Counted from the stretch's first letter, positions 8,433-17,551 are shown. The stretch: 64,000 nucleotides of DNA from Synechococcus sp. MU1617 (GCF_020514235.1 NZ_VTLB01000001.1:62001-126000), one strand, 5' to 3'. Numbers and translations: made by a program. The notes: generated by a model not told the origin, from the letters alone.

Positions 8433-9919
8433 TGCGGGGTCGAGGAGGACAGACCAGAGATCTGTTCATCAGCCCAGTCGCGAACCGTGTAGCTCTCCAC
8501 GGCATCGGTCATGCGGCTCATTCGGTCGCGTTGTTCGTCTTCATCCATTTCCAGTGCCGATTCGATGGCCTCATCCATGCGGCGATTCGAATACGGGTTG
8601 GTGAGCACAGCGCCATCGAGCACAACCGAGGCTCCGGTGAATTCCGAGAGAACAAGAACGCCGCCACGGTTGCGTCGAGCAGCGGCATATTCCTTGGCTA
8701 CAAGATTCAGTCCATCCCGCAGCGGTGTGATCCAGCAGACATCGGCATGGCAGAACCAGGCGATCATTTCGTCGTAGGGGATCCGGCGGGTGGAAAAGCG
8801 GATGGGGACCCAATCAATCTGGCTGAAGCGGCCATTGATTCGGCCGGCCATTTCTTCGATCGAGCGTTGGGTGTCTTCGTAGATCTTCATCCCACTGGCA
8901 GCGGCCACACAGGCCAGCATCAGCACCACCTGCCCATGCAGATCCTTGCGTCGTTCCAAGAGACGTTCAAAGGCAAGCAGCAACTCTTCGTTCCCCTTGG
9001 TGTAATCCACCCGACTGGCGGAGAGGATCAGCTTTCGGCCTTTTTTGGTGTCTTGAACGATCAATTCACCATGGCTTTCAACAGACGGGCTCCAGCACAA
9101 CTCCTGGATCAGATCTGGGGAGGTGCCCACCGGAGAGCTGAGTAGCTGAACGGTGCGACCGTTGTGCTCAAGGTGACTGGTCACCGTGCCTTCCGAAAGG
9201 GCGGTGCCGACCTCAATGAATTTCTTATCCACCGGGACTTTGGGCCCACGTTTGGCGCCAACCAGGGTGATGGCGGCACGGGCAAAATTTTCTGTGTAGC
9301 GGGGAATGTGGAAGCCGACGACATCACAACAGAGCAGGCTTTCCAGAATCTGTTCTCGCCAGGGAAGGATGGCGAAAACATCATTTCCTGGAAACGGAGT
9401 GTGATGGAAAAAGGCGATTTTTAGGTCGGGACGTTCTGCTCGGATGTATCCCGGAGCCAACCAAAGGTTGTAGTCATGCACCCAAACTGTTGCGCCTTCA
9501 GCGGCTTCCGCACAAGCCGCCATGGCAAAGCACTTATTGACTTCTTCAAAGATTTTCCAATTTGCATTGTTGACATTGAAGTAAGTTGGGAATGTATGAA
9601 GAATCGGCCAGAAGCATTCTTTAGAGGTGATGTGATAAAAACTGGAAATCTGTTCATCTTCCAGGGGGATTCTGCACAGAGTAAACGGCGAAGGGTTGTC
9701 CATCTCAAACCGTTCTGTGCCCTCATTCGACTGATCGTCGACGCGTCTCCAGGCAATCCAGGTTCCTTTTTCGCAGCTGCGAAAAAGATTGCGAAGTGTC
9801 GGAATAATTCCGTTAGGGCTTTTCTGATCGACCCATATTCTTTTCCCGTTCTTGTCTTTTGATTCGTCGAACGGAGTGCGGTGGTAGAGGATTACAAACG
9901 AACTCTGACCCACAACCAT
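8429..9919 (-). CDS. ggpS: Glucosylglycerol-phosphate synthase
   Basis: A 496-residue GT20 glycosyltransferase that joins ADP-glucose and glycerol 3-phosphate to make the osmolyte precursor glucosylglycerol phosphate during salt acclimation. It is related to trehalose-6-phosphate synthase: WVHDYNLWLAPGYIRAERPD, AFFHHTPFPGNDVF and the C-terminal NLVAKEYAAARRN are typical. ATG 9919 is preceded by a 52-bp gap after prxQ. It leads a five-gene chain with the transporter, so synthesis and recapture are coupled. The 5' part (about 9420-9919) looks clearly AT-richer than its neighbours. No ggpP phosphatase gene is present in the window. Confidence 0.94.
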   Translation of the reverse strand: MVVGQSSFVILYHRTPFDESKDKNGKRIWVDQKSPNGIIPTLRNLFRSCEKGTWIAWRRVDDQSNEGTERFEMDNPSPFTLCRIPLEDEQISSFYHITSKECFWPILHTFPTYFNVNNANWKIFEEVNKCFAMAACAEAAEGATVWVHDYNLWLAPGYIRAERPDLKIAFFHHTPFPGNDVFAILPWREQILESLLCCDVVGFHIPRYTENFARAAITLVGAKRGPKVPVDKKFIEVGTALSEGTVTSHLEHNGRTVQLLSSPVGTSPDLIQELCWSPSVESHGELIVQDTKKGRKLILSASRVDYTKGNEELLLAFERLLERRKDLHGQVVLMLACVAAASGMKIYEDTQRSIEEMAGRINGRFSQIDWVPIRFSTRRIPYDEMIAWFCHADVCWITPLRDGLNLVAKEYAAARRNRGGVLVLSEFTGASVVLDGAVLTNPYSNRRMDEAIESALEMDEDEQRDRMSRMTDAVESYTVRDWADEQISGLSSSTPQ

Positions 9920-9971
9920 TTATTTGAACAACACTTCGTTCGTTCCACCATTCAGCAAAAGGCCTTTTTTG

Positions 9972-10532
9972 TCAAACGGTGGCTTTGTTCTGAAAAGACG
10001 TCAACGAATCCAGCACCTCCCGGGCGTGACCGTTGGGTCGAACCGCCACCCACCGCTCACGCAAGACCCCTTCGGGATCGATCAGGAAGGTGTGGCGTAG
10101 CGAGTACGGCGCCATCCAGGACCCGTAGGCCTTGCTCACGGTTCCGTCGGGATCGGACAGCAGGGGGAAGCTCAACCCCTCGCTTTCACAGAAGGATTCA
10201 TGGTCGTCAACGCTGTCAGCGCTGATGCCGATGACCTCGCCCCCGGCCTGAAGGAAGTCGGCGTGGAGGCTTTCGAAGCCCCTGGCTTCGATTGTGCATC
10301 CCCCGGTGAAATCCCTTGGATAGAAATAAACCGCCAGCCAACGGCCGCGGAGATCACGGCTGCTCCATCGCTTCCGGTCGGGTTCGGACTGGCTGGATCC
10401 GGGCAGATCAAAATGGGGAACGGTCGTTCCCGTTTCCAAAACAACACCCCCGAGGGCCGAAGCCCGCGAGGGTGAAAGGGTCAGGGCTGTAAGGAAAAGG
10501 CCGGACTTGACTAGTAATTCCCGCCGATTCAC
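9972..10532 (-). CDS. prxQ: Exported peroxiredoxin Q (BCP type)
   Basis: A 186-residue thiol peroxidase of the bacterioferritin-comigratory/PrxQ group. The N-terminus MNRRELLVKSGLFLTALTLS looks like a Tat or Sec signal, so it probably acts in the thylakoid lumen or periplasm. The peroxidatic cysteine is C79 in PRDFTGGCTIEA. The common resolving cysteine five residues later is absent (Arg84). A second cysteine, C115 (HESFCESEGL), is 36 residues away, a spacing found in PrxQ proteins that use a distal resolving cysteine. It starts 12 bp after rpmB and precedes ggpS. Confidence 0.9.
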   Translation of the reverse strand: MNRRELLVKSGLFLTALTLSPSRASALGGVVLETGTTVPHFDLPGSSQSEPDRKRWSSRDLRGRWLAVYFYPRDFTGGCTIEARGFESLHADFLQAGGEVIGISADSVDDHESFCESEGLSFPLLSDPDGTVSKAYGSWMAPYSLRHTFLIDPEGVLRERWVAVRPNGHAREVLDSLTSFQNKATV

Positions 10533-10544
10533 CCGTTCAAGATC

Positions 10545-10781
10545 TCAGATCTTGGCCAGGTTAATGCCCAGAGACTTGGCGTAGGGGCCCAGGCCTTTCT
10601 TCTGGATGGTTTTCAGAGCGCGCGTGGTGACACGCAGCTTCACCCAGCGATTGCCTTCTGCCCACCAGAGCCGACGCTGCTGCAGGTTGGCCTGCTGCAG
10701 CTTCTTGGTGCGGATGTGGGAATGGCTCACGGCCATGCCGTTGTTGGCGCGAGTACCGGTGAGCTGACACACCCGTGACAT
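10545..10781 (-). CDS. rpmB: 50S ribosomal protein L28
   Basis: A 78-residue basic protein of the large ribosomal subunit. [20 protein letters not shown] and the [14 protein letters not shown] segment are diagnostic of L28. It lies between htpG and prxQ on the same strand. A strong inverted repeat (10803-10838) is located 22-57 bp upstream of the start codon and could be part of the mRNA leader. Confidence 0.97.
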   Translation of the reverse strand: MSRVCQLTGTRANNGMAVSHSHIRTKKLQQANLQQRRLWWAEGNRWVKLRVTTRALKTIQKKGLGPYAKSLGINLAKI

Positions 10782-10802
10782 GACGATGTCCTTCTACTGA
10801 GA

Positions 10803-10838
10803 GGTTGTTTGGAGCTGAGAAACCAGTTCCAAACAATC
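10803..10838 (-). repeat. 11-bp inverted repeat in the rpmB leader / htpG trailer
   Basis: GGTTGTTTGGA (10803-10813) pairs with TCCAAACAATC (10828-10838) with one G-T wobble and a 14-base loop. In the minus-strand transcript it lies 22 bases after the htpG stop and 22 bases before the rpmB start. No U-tract follows in either direction, so it may be an mRNA processing or stability element, a ribosomal-protein leader structure, or a weak terminator. Confidence 0.55.
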
Positions 10839-10860
10839 AACTTAGCAAAAGGTCTTCAGC

Positions 10861-12765
10861 TCAAAGTCCTCTCTGCATCAGGGCACCCATCAATTCAGCG
10901 CTGCGGGTCTGGAATCCGGCCAGCTCATTGGGCTCCAGCCCCCCCACGCCCAGCCGTGCCATGTCATAGAGATGGCACGCCACATCCTCGGCCAGGCTTG
11001 CGGTTGGAGACGTTTCCGCCGCTCCCACCAGCACGCCCCCGGCACGCAACTTGAGCATCCCCTCCACAAGGGGGTGACGACGGTTCACCAGCAGAACGTG
11101 ATGCTCCGGAAGACCTGGCAGGCGTTGGTCCATCAAGGCGCCCATGTCGTTCAGCCGGCGCATTTGTTCCGGCAAAAGGATCATCGCCGGCGGTGCCCCT
11201 TCGGCTTTCAGTGCCTGCACCTGAACGGTCACCTTGTCGTTGGCCAGAGCTGCCTTGATCAGGTCTCGCAGTCGGTCGGACTCCGTGGTGCCGTCTTGAT
11301 CGGCGAGTTCGGCGTCGTTGTCCTTCAGGCTCTCGTCCAGTTCAGAATCGACACGTTGGAAGGTGAGTTCCTCATGGCGATGCTCCAGCCACGGGATGAA
11401 TTGGGTGTCGATCACCGTCTCCAGCTTCAGCACCTCCGCGCCTTGGGAGGTCCAGAGGTTGAGTGCTCCAGCCTGGGCAACGTCATCGGTGCTGTAGAGC
11501 ACGCGCTTGTTCTGATCAGCGGCCAGTCGGCTGCGGTATCCCTCCAGGGTGGTGAAGGCACGGCCATCGCAGGCGATCGGGTCAGCGTCGTTCCCTTCCC
11601 CTGCAGCAGCGGTGGTGGCGAACAGGATCAATTCCGACACTTGCTCGGCGAACTTCTCGTCTTCCATGGCGCCGATCTTCACGAAGGGTGCAAGGGCATC
11701 CCAAGCCTCGGCGTAGCCCTTGGGATCCTCCTTTTTCAGGTTCCGCAGCCGGTCGGAAACTTTCTTGGCGACGAAGTTGCCAATGGAGCGAACGCGACGG
11801 TCGGTCTGGAGAGCACTGCGGCTCACGTTCAAGGGGATGTCGGGTGAATCGATCACCCCCCTCAGGGGCAACAGGTAGCGGGGAACGACTTCCTTGATCG
11901 AATCGCTGACGAACACCTGGTTGCAGTACAGCTTGATTTCCCCCTTCTCCCAGTCGGCACGACCGGTTTGCTTGGGGAAGAAAAGAATGCCCTGAAGGTT
12001 GTAGGGATAGTCGGTGTTGAGGTGAACCCAAAGCAGGGGGTCGCCCTGGAAGGGATACAGGTAGTGGTACAGATCGATGTAGTCCTGATCACTCAGATCT
12101 CTGGCGCTTTTGCGCCAGGGGGCATCCATCTTGTTGATGGTTTCCCCTTCCAGCTGCACCGGTACTGCCATGAAGTCGCAGTAGGTGTTGATCAGGGTGC
12201 GGATCCGAGCCGGTTCGAGATATTCGAGCTCGTCCTCCATCAGATGAAGGATCACGTCTGTGCCGGGCTGCTCTTTCTCGGCGGCAGTGAGGCTGAAGTT
12301 CGGGGAACCATCACAGCTCCAGCGCACGGCTTCAGAGTCGGGCCGGGCTGAACGGGTCAGCAGCTCCACCCGCTCGGCCACCATGAAGCTGGAATAGAAG
12401 CCCAGGCCGAAGTGGCCAATGATGGCGTCGTTTTCCTGCTTGTACTTCTCCAGGAAATCCTCGGCACTGGAGAAGGCCACCTGATTGATGTAGCGCTTCA
12501 CCTCATCGGCGGTCATGCCGATGCCGTTGTCGCTGATGGTGATGGTCTTGGCTTCCCGATCCACCGTGATCCGGATGGCGCCGTCGTCCCCTTCGCTGCA
12601 ATCGCCAGCCATGGCGGCCATCCGCCGCTTGCTGATGGCGTCCACGCCATTGCTGACCAGTTCCCGCAGAAACACCTCATGGCCGGAGTAGACGGCCTTC
12701 TTGATGATCGGGAAAATATTTTCGGTGTGGATCTGAATCTGACCCTGTTCCTCCAGGACCGCCAT
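10861..12765 (-). CDS. htpG: Hsp90-family chaperone HtpG
   Basis: A 634-residue ATP-dependent cytosolic chaperone dimer. The GHKL ATPase domain occupies about the first 220 residues, with ELVSNGVDAISK (Asn/Asp for Mg-ATP), DNGIGM, GLGFYS and GTDVILHL; a middle domain with the NVSRSALQTDRRVRSIG segment and a C-terminal dimerisation domain follow. The length is normal for bacteria. In cyanobacteria HtpG contributes to heat and light stress tolerance. No CIRCE element was seen in the 88-bp upstream gap. Confidence 0.97.
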   Translation of the reverse strand: MAVLEEQGQIQIHTENIFPIIKKAVYSGHEVFLRELVSNGVDAISKRRMAAMAGDCSEGDDGAIRITVDREAKTITISDNGIGMTADEVKRYINQVAFSSAEDFLEKYKQENDAIIGHFGLGFYSSFMVAERVELLTRSARPDSEAVRWSCDGSPNFSLTAAEKEQPGTDVILHLMEDELEYLEPARIRTLINTYCDFMAVPVQLEGETINKMDAPWRKSARDLSDQDYIDLYHYLYPFQGDPLLWVHLNTDYPYNLQGILFFPKQTGRADWEKGEIKLYCNQVFVSDSIKEVVPRYLLPLRGVIDSPDIPLNVSRSALQTDRRVRSIGNFVAKKVSDRLRNLKKEDPKGYAEAWDALAPFVKIGAMEDEKFAEQVSELILFATTAAAGEGNDADPIACDGRAFTTLEGYRSRLAADQNKRVLYSTDDVAQAGALNLWTSQGAEVLKLETVIDTQFIPWLEHRHEELTFQRVDSELDESLKDNDAELADQDGTTESDRLRDLIKAALANDKVTVQVQALKAEGAPPAMILLPEQMRRLNDMGALMDQRLPGLPEHHVLLVNRRHPLVEGMLKLRAGGVLVGAAETSPTASLAEDVACHLYDMARLGVGGLEPNELAGFQTRSAELMGALMQRGL

Positions 12766-12853
12766 TCCTTTGCTGCGAAAAACCAGACACTAGAGACAGG
12801 CTTCACCCTGGCTCAACGGCTGTTTCAGAGGGGTCTCCGTACCTTGTTCTGGC

Positions 12854-13078
12854 TCAGGGCGACTTCTGGAGGTCAGGACGCTCTTCGGCAACGATGGCAC
12901 CTTCAACGGGACACACCTGCAGGCAAATGCCGCAATCGATGCAGGTGTCGAAATTGATCCAGTAGAAGTCGGTTCCCTTTTTGTTCTTTCCTTTGCCTTG
13001 GTCAATACAGGCCACTGGGCAGGCATCAACGCAGTCAGCGATGCCCTCGCAAACGTCAGTGACGATGGAATGAGCCAT
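12854..13078 (-). CDS. Small bacterial-type ferredoxin with eight cysteines
   Basis: A 74-residue soluble Fe-S protein. Cysteines are C10-X5-C16-X3-C20-P-X2-C24 and C46-X2-C49-X2-C52-X3-C56-P. The second set is a standard 4Fe-4S motif; the first is not the classical CX2CX2CX3C and resembles the arrangement in 7Fe/8Fe ferredoxins where one cluster may be 3Fe-4S. Start ATG 13078 (MAHSIVTDVCEG) is chosen since upstream in-frame residues would overlap hisZ. It lies 25 bp after hisZ. It is probably an electron carrier; its partner is unknown. Confidence 0.88.
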   Translation of the reverse strand: MAHSIVTDVCEGIADCVDACPVACIDQGKGKNKKGTDFYWINFDTCIDCGICLQVCPVEGAIVAEERPDLQKSP

Positions 13079-13103
13079 GGAGGTCCTGCTGAACAACGGG
13101 ATC

Positions 13104-14282
13104 CTAAGGATCGAGCCAATCCAGCTCCAGATCACCCTGGGCCTTCGCCTGCTGTTCAGCCTCCTGCTTGGACGCCAATGCTTCAAGGGCCATCACTGCT
13201 GGTCGTCCCTGCTCATGCCAGCTGCGCTGGCGCTCCATGGCGGATTCCAGATTCGAGGCCGTTGAAAAAGCAACGAGAACATCGGACTGCTGTTGTTCGG
13301 CAGCATCCAAGTCCGAAATCAGTTCGCGGATCGGATCGATCGCCAGACTGAATCCAGCGCCAAAGGCCCGGTCACCCGTTGCGCCGCAACGGCGCACCAG
13401 ATCGTCGTAGCGGCCGCCGCGGGCAATCACCACTGGTGAACTGCGGCCATCACAGACCAGTTGGAACACCAGGCCGGTGTACAGCTCGAAATGGGGTTGG
13501 AAGGTTGGGTCGAGCTGGATGGTCACGGCCTGCGCTTGAGCAGCCGAGGCGAGATGGACACAGAGGCGACGCAACTCGTCGAAAACCGGTTGTTCCCCGC
13601 AGATACTGGTGAGCTGCGCCAGCACCTGGTCGGGGGTGCCGCGGCATTCCATCAGGGAGAGCAGCCTGCTCTTCTCAGCGTCGGCGAGATCGAAGCTCTC
13701 GATGGCCAATCGGTCGAAATCGATCAGTGCCGTGCGGATCTGATCGCGCAGCGCGCCGCTGAACGGACGGAGCACCAGATCCATCAGGGCGGTGTGGCCC
13801 AGCAGCAGCCTCGGCTTCTGACTGGCCTGCAGCCCCAAGGTCTGAACGGAGGCCATCAACAGGCTGAGCAGTTCCATCTCCGCTTCACTGCCACTGACGC
13901 CGAACAGTTCAACGCCGCTCTGCAGGTTTTCTTCGATGCACTGTCCCCCCTCATCGGCGGAACGGGTGCGAAACACCGTCCCGGAGGCCCAGAGCCGCAG
14001 CGGTCTCTGGCGATCTGCAAATCGGGTGCAGGCGGCTCTGGCGATGGATGCAGTCATCTCAGGTCGCAGCCCGAGGGGGTCATCCGCCACCAGACGAACA
14101 ATGTCTGAACTGTCGATGGCACCGCCGGCCATCAGGGTGGCCAGGCGTTCCACCCGGGGTGGCGAAACCTCGTTGTAGCCCCAGAGGCGGTAAACCGACG
14201 CCAGACGTTCCGTCAGCTGTCGGTTGGTCTCCACCTGACGTGGATTCAGATCCTTTGCGCCAGCTGCAGGTTGCAGCGCCAT
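13104..14282 (-). CDS. hisZ: ATP phosphoribosyltransferase regulatory subunit HisZ
   Basis: A 392-residue paralogue of class II histidyl-tRNA synthetase that lacks aminoacylation and serves as the regulatory partner of the short HisG in the first step of histidine synthesis. Class II core motifs remain ([40 protein letters not shown]). The N-terminus [11 protein letters not shown] is typical of cyanobacterial HisZ. It follows the inositol-phosphatase gene by 22 bp. A HisRS-like identity was considered, but the histidine-A peptide and anticodon-binding domain are absent. Confidence 0.92.
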   Translation of the reverse strand: MALQPAAGAKDLNPRQVETNRQLTERLASVYRLWGYNEVSPPRVERLATLMAGGAIDSSDIVRLVADDPLGLRPEMTASIARAACTRFADRQRPLRLWASGTVFRTRSADEGGQCIEENLQSGVELFGVSGSEAEMELLSLLMASVQTLGLQASQKPRLLLGHTALMDLVLRPFSGALRDQIRTALIDFDRLAIESFDLADAEKSRLLSLMECRGTPDQVLAQLTSICGEQPVFDELRRLCVHLASAAQAQAVTIQLDPTFQPHFELYTGLVFQLVCDGRSSPVVIARGGRYDDLVRRCGATGDRAFGAGFSLAIDPIRELISDLDAAEQQQSDVLVAFSTASNLESAMERQRSWHEQGRPAVMALEALASKQEAEQQAKAQGDLELDWLDP

Positions 14283-14304
14283 CTCACATCCTCACGGCCA
14301 CGCC

Positions 14305-15198
14305 TCAGGATCCCATGGCCGTGACCTCGGGCGCACCGAAAGCGGCTCCAGGCAGTGGTTTCACTTGAGACAAACCATCGATGATCGCCGCATGCAGGCT
14401 GGCGCCAGCGGCAACGACCCGACCACTGGAGAGGTCGAAGGGTCGATGGCCATATCCGGTGACGGTTCCACCGGCCAGATCCACCAACGCCACTCCAGCT
14501 GCCAGATCCCAGGGCGATAGGCCCCGTTCCCAGTAGCCGTCCTGGCGGCCAGCAGCCACAAAGGCCAGATCCACAGCTGCAGCCCCGCCACGGCGCACGC
14601 CGTGGGTGCGATGGGTGAACCAGCAGAACTCGGCGTAGTTGTTATCGAGTCGGGTGTGCCGGTCGTAAGCGAAACCGGTCACGAGCAGGGAGTCCTCGAG
14701 CCGAGCGCAGCTGCTCACCTGTAGGCGGCTGTCGTTGCAGAACGCTCCGATCCCCGGTGCCCCCCAGTACAACTCTTTGAGAAAGGGCACAGCGATGGCC
14801 CCGAGAATCGGTCTCTGGCCCAGGGTGAGCCCGATCGAGGTGGCAAAGAAGGGATAGCCGTGGGCGAAGTTCGTTGTCCCATCGAGGGGGTCAACACACC
14901 ACCTCAGGCCGTCCTGCTGTCCGGCTGCCCCGCTTTCCTCTGCCAGCACAGCAATCTCAGGGGTCTGCTCCGCCAGCAGCTTCAAGACGATGCCCTCGGC
15001 CGCAACGTCGGCATTGGTGACCAGGTCGCCGATGCGGCCTTTGCTTTCGATGGACGACAGGCGTCCGTAATGGCGCATCAGTTCTTGGCCGCCGGCATCG
15101 GCCGCTGAGCGGGCCACGGCGACAAGTCGCTCTAGATCGCCTGGGGTGAGACCGCCATCGCGGGCGGCCTGGCTGCAGATCGATTCCTGCATGCTCAT
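14305..15198 (-). CDS. suhB: Inositol monophosphatase family protein, SuhB-like
   Basis: A 297-residue Mg-dependent phosphatase with the family metal sites: Glu pair in VLAEESG (87-88), DPLDGTTNF (103-111) and the C-terminal WDLAAGVALV motif. The family dephosphorylates inositol 1-phosphate and related sugar phosphates; in cyanobacteria the in vivo substrate may also be histidinol phosphate or others. Position directly before hisZ makes a histidinol-phosphatase role worth considering, as inference only. The start overlaps the preceding ferredoxin stop by 4 bp (ATGA); ATG 15192 is an alternative. Confidence 0.87.
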   Translation of the reverse strand: MSMQESICSQAARDGGLTPGDLERLVAVARSAADAGGQELMRHYGRLSSIESKGRIGDLVTNADVAAEGIVLKLLAEQTPEIAVLAEESGAAGQQDGLRWCVDPLDGTTNFAHGYPFFATSIGLTLGQRPILGAIAVPFLKELYWGAPGIGAFCNDSRLQVSSCARLEDSLLVTGFAYDRHTRLDNNYAEFCWFTHRTHGVRRGGAAAVDLAFVAAGRQDGYWERGLSPWDLAAGVALVDLAGGTVTGYGHRPFDLSSGRVVAAGASLHAAIIDGLSQVKPLPGAAFGAPEVTAMGS

Positions 15199-15563
15199 TC
15201 CTCCTCGAGGGGAATGCGAGCGGTGACGCGCCCTTTGCCGAAGTGGCGTCCGAACTGGAGCTCGTACACCTCATCCTCATCCTGGGTTTCAGCTTCCAGG
15301 GGGGCGACGGCGCGGGCCACGCAGAGAAGGCCGTAGCCCTGAGCCCTCAGCTCCTGTGACAGACCCATGGCTTCGCGCTGGTCGAGGCTGCCGCTCTGCA
15401 CGCGAACGGCGCACTCAGTGCAGCATCCGTTCCTACACGAGAAGGGAAGCGGGTCGCCCTGCTCTTCGAAGCTGCGCAGGATGTAGTCCCCTTCAGGGAC
15501 GTCGTGGGTGATGGTGCGACCCTCCTGGCGCCAATGAATCGTGATCCTGTGGCTGGGACGCAT
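15195..15563 (-). CDS. Plant-type 2Fe-2S ferredoxin
   Basis: A 122-residue ferredoxin with the plant-type ligand set C43-X4-C48-X2-C51-X29-C81 (CRNGCCTECAVRV), plus one extra cysteine at 47. It has a longer, acidic C-terminal tail (ETQDEDEVYEL) than PetF, so it is probably not the main photosynthetic ferredoxin. ATG 15563 is chosen because longer in-frame starts would run through the tRNA-Ser gene. It is translationally coupled to the suhB-like gene through ATGA. Confidence 0.9.
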   Translation of the reverse strand: MRPSHRITIHWRQEGRTITHDVPEGDYILRSFEEQGDPLPFSCRNGCCTECAVRVQSGSLDQREAMGLSQELRAQGYGLLCVARAVAPLEAETQDEDEVYELQFGRHFGKGRVTARIPLEEE

Positions 15564-15616
15564 GAAGGTCAGCTGGCAGTGCCCTGCTACATTCTCACCT
15601 GCCCCATTTAGCCGGT

Positions 15617-15703
15617 GGAGAGCTGGCCGAGTGGTCGAAGGCGCAGCACTGGAAATGCTGTATAGGGGCAACTCTATCGAGGGTTCGAATCCCTCGCTCT
15701 CCG
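15617..15703 (+). tRNA. trnS-GGA: tRNA-Ser (anticodon GGA)
   Basis: An 87-nt class II tRNA with a 7-bp acceptor stem (GGAGAGC/GCTCTCC, discriminator G at 15703), anticodon stem CAGCA/TGCTG with loop CTGGAAA (anticodon GGA at 15651-15653), a long variable arm as expected for serine, and the T-loop GGTTCGAATCC. CCA is not encoded. It is followed by an intrinsic terminator. Confidence 0.98.
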
Positions 15704-15708
15704 CTTCT

Positions 15709-15735
15709 CCGGTCCTTCAGGACCGGATTTTTTTT
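15709..15735 (+). terminator. Intrinsic terminator of tRNA-Ser
   Basis: A perfect 7-bp stem CCGGTCC/GGACCGG with tetraloop TTCA, one A, then eight T residues (15728-15735). This is a canonical Rho-independent terminator six bases after the tRNA and the only clear one with a U-tract in the window. Confidence 0.95.
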
Positions 15736-15791
15736 GCCCATTTGAGGTCTGTACGTCAACCATGGTCTTGGCCGGGGTGAATGACAGACGA

Positions 15792-16613
15792 TCAGCCGAA
15801 ACGACCAGCGACGTAGTCCTGGGTGGCCTGCTGTTGGGGGGCGTTGAAAATCTTGTCTGTGTCGTTGAATTCCACGAGGTAACCCACCTTTCCGGTTCCG
15901 CCTTCAACCGCCTCTGCGTTGTAGAAGGCGGTCATGTCGCTGACGCGAACGGCCTGCTGCATGTTGTGGGTCACGATCACGATGGTGAAGCTCTTCTTGA
16001 GCTCATGCATCGTCTCCTCGATCTTCAACGTTGAGATGGGATCGAGGGCTGAACAGGGCTCATCCATGAGGATGACCTCCGGCTGAATCGCAATCGTGCG
16101 GGCGATGCAGAGGCGCTGCTGCTGTCCGCCGGACAGCGAATACCCGCTCTCATTCAGCTTGTCTTTGCACTCATCCCAAACCGCCGCCTGGCGGAGGGAA
16201 CGCTCAACAAGTTCATCCATGTCTCCCGTGTAGCCGTTGATGCGAGCACCGAAGGCGATGTTCTCGTAGATGCTCTTCGGGAATGGGTTGGGTTGTTGGA
16301 ACACCATCCCAATTCGGCGGCGCACTTCCACGGGATCAATCCTGGGCCCATAAAGGTCAACGCCCCCAAACAGAATGCTTCCCTTCAGTGAGCAGCCTTC
16401 GATCAGATCATTCATCCGATTCAATGAACGAAGCACCGTTGACTTTCCACAGCCGGATGGTCCGATGAAGGCTGTCACCTTGCCTCGGGGAATCTCGCAA
16501 TAGACGTTTTTGACAGCTTCGAAATTGCCGTAGCTGATCGTGACGTTCTGCAGGGCAAGGGCGATGTCTGTGTTGTAGGACTCGGTGGCTTGGGGCTGTT
16601 GAAGAGTCGTCAT
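15792..16613 (-). CDS. pstB: Phosphate ABC transporter, ATP-binding protein PstB
   Basis: A 273-residue ATPase of the high-affinity phosphate importer. Walker [10 protein letters not shown] is at 51-59, followed by the PstB-typical SLNRMNDL, the Q-loop region [15 protein letters not shown], signature [14 protein letters not shown] and Walker [17 protein letters not shown] 16613 gives a normal length; in-frame codons further upstream would enter pstA. It is the last gene of pstCAB, 20 bp after pstA. The phosphate-binding protein PstS is not in this window. Confidence 0.97.
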   Translation of the reverse strand: MTTLQQPQATESYNTDIALALQNVTISYGNFEAVKNVYCEIPRGKVTAFIGPSGCGKSTVLRSLNRMNDLIEGCSLKGSILFGGVDLYGPRIDPVEVRRRIGMVFQQPNPFPKSIYENIAFGARINGYTGDMDELVERSLRQAAVWDECKDKLNESGYSLSGGQQQRLCIARTIAIQPEVILMDEPCSALDPISTLKIEETMHELKKSFTIVIVTHNMQQAVRVSDMTAFYNAEAVEGGTGKVGYLVEFNDTDKIFNAPQQQATQDYVAGRFG

Positions 16614-16633
16614 TGTTTTAAGTAAGAAGCGGT

Positions 16634-17551
16634 TTATTTGGCAGCAAATCGCGCCAGCCAGCGAGAGAAGAGGTTCAGGGCCAGGATCATCACCACGAGC
16701 ACAAACGATGCGGCCCAAGCCAGCTCGTTGTGAAATTCGTAGGGCATGATCGCGAAGTTGTAGATCATCACCGAGAGGGTCGCGATTGGAGCGAAGATCC
16801 CTTCCGGCGTGAGCAGATCCGACCAGAACGGTGAGAACAGAGCGGTGAAGATCAAAGGAGCTGTTTCCCCTGCTGCTCGGGCGATGCCAAGCACAACCCC
16901 TGTGGCAATCGGGGTTATTGCTGCAGGGAGGGTGATTCGAACAACGGTGACAAACCGGGATGCCCCCACGCCGAGGGCACCACGCCGGAGATCGTCGGGC
17001 ACCAGCTTCAGGCCTTCATCAGTGGTTTTGATCACTGTGGGAAGCATCAGCACCGCCAGTGCCATGCCTCCGGCCGCGGCGCTGTAAGCGTTCCCGAACA
17101 GAATTCGACTGGTGACGATCGTGCCGTAAATGAAAACGCCAGCAATGATCGATGGCACCCCGGCCAGCACATTGGTGCCGAAGCGGATGAACTGAGCGAA
17201 CCATCCCGAATGGGAGTATTCCGCCAGAAAAACGCCGCCACCGACGCCCACCGGAACGGCGATCAGTGCAGCGATGGCCGTCACCACCAGCGTTCCAACG
17301 ATTGCATTGGCGATGCCACCGTCTTCGAGGCCTGGTGGAGGAGGGAGTTGCGTCAGCAGGGCCAGGCTGATCTTGCCCCCCCCCTGCACGAGCACGTAAC
17401 CCAGCACAAGGATCAGGGGTAGGACAGCAATCGTGGCAAACAGGGCTGCCAGAAACGAGAGTGCCCTGCTGCTGATGTTTCTGCGTTGAAGGGGTTTGTA
17501 GCTGAGGTCAGATGCTGACTCGGCTTGGTTGTGGGTGAGTGTCTGTGTCAT
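16634..17551 (-). CDS. pstA: Phosphate ABC transporter permease PstA
   Basis: A 305-residue inner-membrane permease with about six helices and the conserved [15 protein letters not shown] coupling loop. The N-terminal ~30 residues are cytosolic. It starts one base after the pstC stop codon (17553), so translation is probably coupled. Pairs with PstC to form the phosphate channel. Confidence 0.96.
   Translation of the reverse strand: MTQTLTHNQAESASDLSYKPLQRRNISSRALSFLAALFATIAVLPLILVLGYVLVQGGGKISLALLTQLPPPPGLEDGGIANAIVGTLVVTAIAALIAVPVGVGGGVFLAEYSHSGWFAQFIRFGTNVLAGVPSIIAGVFIYGTIVTSRILFGNAYSAAAGGMALAVLMLPTVIKTTDEGLKLVPDDLRRGALGVGASRFVTVVRITLPAAITPIATGVVLGIARAAGETAPLIFTALFSPFWSDLLTPEGIFAPIATLSVMIYNFAIMPYEFHNELAWAASFVLVVMILALNLFSRWLARFAAK

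Noticed and set aside
9957-9968. 12-bp palindrome AAAAGGCCTTTT after prxQ
   Set aside because: It is a palindrome without a loop and cannot form a useful hairpin; as a protein site it has no supporting evidence.
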